The position numbers were made by a program, and so were the translations under genes. The notes below the pieces were generated by a model, which saw only the letters and a list, made by a program, of their open reading frames with translations, was not told where the DNA came from and made no database searches. From the NCBI GenBank assembly GCA_963778465.1, contig CAVZUK010000003.1, forward strand, positions 2,108,001-2,172,000: 64,000 nt of DNA. The letters are read 5' to 3'. Of the stretch, positions 62,671-64,000 are shown piece by piece; the stretch's first letter is position 1, and each line of letters begins with the position of its first letter. This stretch comes from CAVZBW01 sp963778465. Lineage in GTDB: Bacteria; Actinomycetota; Acidimicrobiia; Acidimicrobiales; RAAP-2.

Positions 62671-63555
62671 GTGGGTATGCCGACCGACGTGGGCATCGTC
62701 GACACGATGATTGGCTTTCCGCACGGCGACATGAAGGCGGTCTACCGCTTCATCACCAATCAGACCAAGGACCGACAGTCCAAGGAGGACTTCGCCTTCC
62801 CCGCCGAGTACATGTTCAAGCAGGTTCCGGAGAAGGAGCTCACCGGGAGCGATGACCCCGTGGCGGTCACCCTTGGTGAGATGGACCGCTGGGGTATCGA
62901 GAAGGGGCTCATCGGCGTCGACGGCCCCGATGGCGCCGGGACCCGGGCCCTTCGGCAACACCCCGATCGCTTCATCGCGTCGGTCTCGGCCGATCCCAAC
63001 AAGGGGATGGAGGGGATCCGCGAGATCGTCCAGGGCTACGAGACCTACGGGGTCCGGGCGGTCGGCGTCTTCCCCTCGGGCACGTTCCCGCAGGTGGCCA
63101 TCAACGACAAGAAGATGTACCCGATCTATGCGAAGTGCGTCGAGCTCGGGATTCCCGTGTTCTGCTGCGCCGGCGTGCCGGGGCCGAGGCTCAAGTTCGC
63201 GGTGCAGCACGTCGAGCTCATCGACGAGGTCATGTACGACTTCCCCGAGCTCATCTTCGTCACTCGCCACGGCTGCGAGCCCTGGACCGAGCTCGCGGTG
63301 AAGCTCATGCTGAAGTGGCCCGGCCTGCACTTCTCCACGAGCGCCTTCGCCCCCAAGTACTACCCCCAGGCCGTGATCGACTACGCCAACACTCGTGGCG
63401 CGGACAAGATCATCTACGCCGGGTACTTCCCGATGGGGCTCTCCATCGAGCGGATCATGACCGAGATGCCGCGGGTCCAGCTCAAGGACGACGTCTGGCC
63501 CAAGTTCCTGCGCACCAACGCCTTGCGGGTGCTCGGTCTCGACTCGAAGTCGTGA
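62671..63555 (+). CDS. Amidohydrolase-2 family protein
   Basis: 294 aa from the GTG at 62671, behind AAGGAGG; an ATG two codons later is possible. TIM-barrel amidohydrolase of the decarboxylase-type branch: GIVDTMIGFPHGD start, DRFIASVSADPNKG near 108, and FVTRHGCEPWTELAVKLMLK near 190 with the conserved His. The usual N-terminal HxH is replaced here (FPHGD), as seen in several acidimicrobial members. First gene of a pair with the next amidohydrolase. Confidence 0.85.
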   Translation: MGMPTDVGIVDTMIGFPHGDMKAVYRFITNQTKDRQSKEDFAFPAEYMFKQVPEKELTGSDDPVAVTLGEMDRWGIEKGLIGVDGPDGAGTRALRQHPDRFIASVSADPNKGMEGIREIVQGYETYGVRAVGVFPSGTFPQVAINDKKMYPIYAKCVELGIPVFCCAGVPGPRLKFAVQHVELIDEVMYDFPELIFVTRHGCEPWTELAVKLMLKWPGLHFSTSAFAPKYYPQAVIDYANTRGADKIIYAGYFPMGLSIERIMTEMPRVQLKDDVWPKFLRTNALRVLGLDSKS

Positions 63556-63596
63556 GTTCTCCACACGAGATCAGCTGACACAGGAGGTTCGACAGC

Positions 63597-64000
63597 ATGG
63601 TTCCGGAGAGCGGTCTTTTCGACGCGGACAACCACTACTACGAGGCCACCGACGCCTTCACCCGCTACATGGAGCCGTCGATGGCCAAGCGGGCGATGCA
63701 GTGGGGCGAGATCGACGGCCGGCTCCGGCTGCTCGTCGGCGGGCGCGTCAACCGGTTCATCCCCAATCCGACCTTCGACCCCGTGGCCAAGCCGGGCAGC
63801 CTGGACGAGTACTTCCGCGGTCGCAACCCCGACGCCAAGGACATCCGGGCCCTCTTCGGCGACCTGGAGCCCATCCGGCCCGAGTACCGCGACCGCGATG
63901 CCCGCCTCCGCGTCATGGACGAGCAGGGGATCGACGGGTGCTTCCTCTTCCCGACCCTCGGAGTGGGGATGGAGGAGTCGCTGTCCGGCGACATTCCCGC
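63597..64000 (+). CDS. Amidohydrolase-2 family protein, N-terminal part (3' end outside window)
   Basis: ATG at 63597 with CAGGAGG upstream; 134 codons visible to the right edge. FDADNHYYEATDAFTRYMEP gives the metal-binding DxNHY start typical of this family, and RLRVMDEQGIDGCFLFPTLG the second strand region. Paired with the preceding gene; such tandem pairs are frequent in actinobacterial lipid-degradation loci. Confidence 0.85.
   Translation, partial: MVPESGLFDADNHYYEATDAFTRYMEPSMAKRAMQWGEIDGRLRLLVGGRVNRFIPNPTFDPVAKPGSLDEYFRGRNPDAKDIRALFGDLEPIRPEYRDRDARLRVMDEQGIDGCFLFPTLGVGMEESLSGDIP

Overview
The window is high-GC DNA from an actinobacterium, most likely class Acidimicrobiia (inference). 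Pointers seen here are a WhiB regulator, an Mca-type PIG-L amidase, a wax-ester synthase/DGAT, an F420-type (LLM) oxidoreductase, an actinobacterial LexA box, a LysM/Rpf-like wall protein, and many small CoA-pathway genes (thiolase-like/DUF35 pairs, crotonases, paired amidohydrolase-2 genes). Many starts are GTG or TTG, and ATGA/GTGA overlaps are frequent.

Layout. 0-9 kb: the end of a TPR protein, an enoyl-CoA hydratase/HAD/glycosyltransferase operon, a 1-Cys peroxiredoxin, a frameshifted acyl-CoA synthetase coupled to oligoribonuclease, dUTPase, wax-ester synthase and tRNA-Gly(GCC). 9-16 kb: a LysM/Rpf-like protein behind a structured leader, SDR, PIG-L deacetylase, a frameshifted LLM oxidoreductase, a ferritin-like diiron protein and SRPBCC. 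16-29.5 kb: a surface-glycan locus with two GT-C-like membrane proteins, a secreted protein of three carbohydrate-binding-like repeats ending in a possible muralytic domain, a GT2 with coiled-coil tail, a methyltransferase, a degenerate FkbM-like protein, and two GT4 paralogues that share an uncharacterised N-terminal domain. 29.5-40.3 kb: thiolase-like/DUF35 pair, DUF429, DinB, MFS exporter, nitronate monooxygenase, DtxR-type regulator, HdeD-like protein, PAS histidine kinase, aldo/keto reductase and a flavodoxin-like gene.

40.34-49.25 kb is an integrated element of about 8.9 kb. It is bounded by a perfect 24-bp direct repeat that contains the first eight codons of the flavodoxin-like gene, and it carries matching arm-type sites (TGTCAACGCnnTGTCAAC) inside both ends. 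Contents: tyrosine integrase, a helix-turn-helix-like protein, a leaderless XRE repressor, a frameshifted excisionase, small unknown genes, WhiB, phage-type terminators, an IS3-family copy that interrupts a gene, a secreted Cys-rich protein, and at the right end a SIR2-like (sirtuin-fold) gene cut by one in-frame amber codon. No replication, transfer or virion gene is visible, so it looks like a satellite or a decayed element with a candidate defence cargo.

49.3-64 kb: a three-gene operon (unknown, CMD-like, SHOCT), GH15 trehalase/glucoamylase, a radical SAM protein behind a LexA box, DedA, a D-aminoacylase-like amidohydrolase, an orphan RelE-like protein, a CBS protein, and a CoA/lipid-catabolism cluster (two crotonases, VOC, thiolase-like/DUF35, TetR, two amidohydrolases) plus a frameshifted Mca-like amidase. 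Four one-base frameshifts and one amber stop interrupt otherwise well-conserved genes. Assembly error and real decay cannot be separated from the sequence alone.
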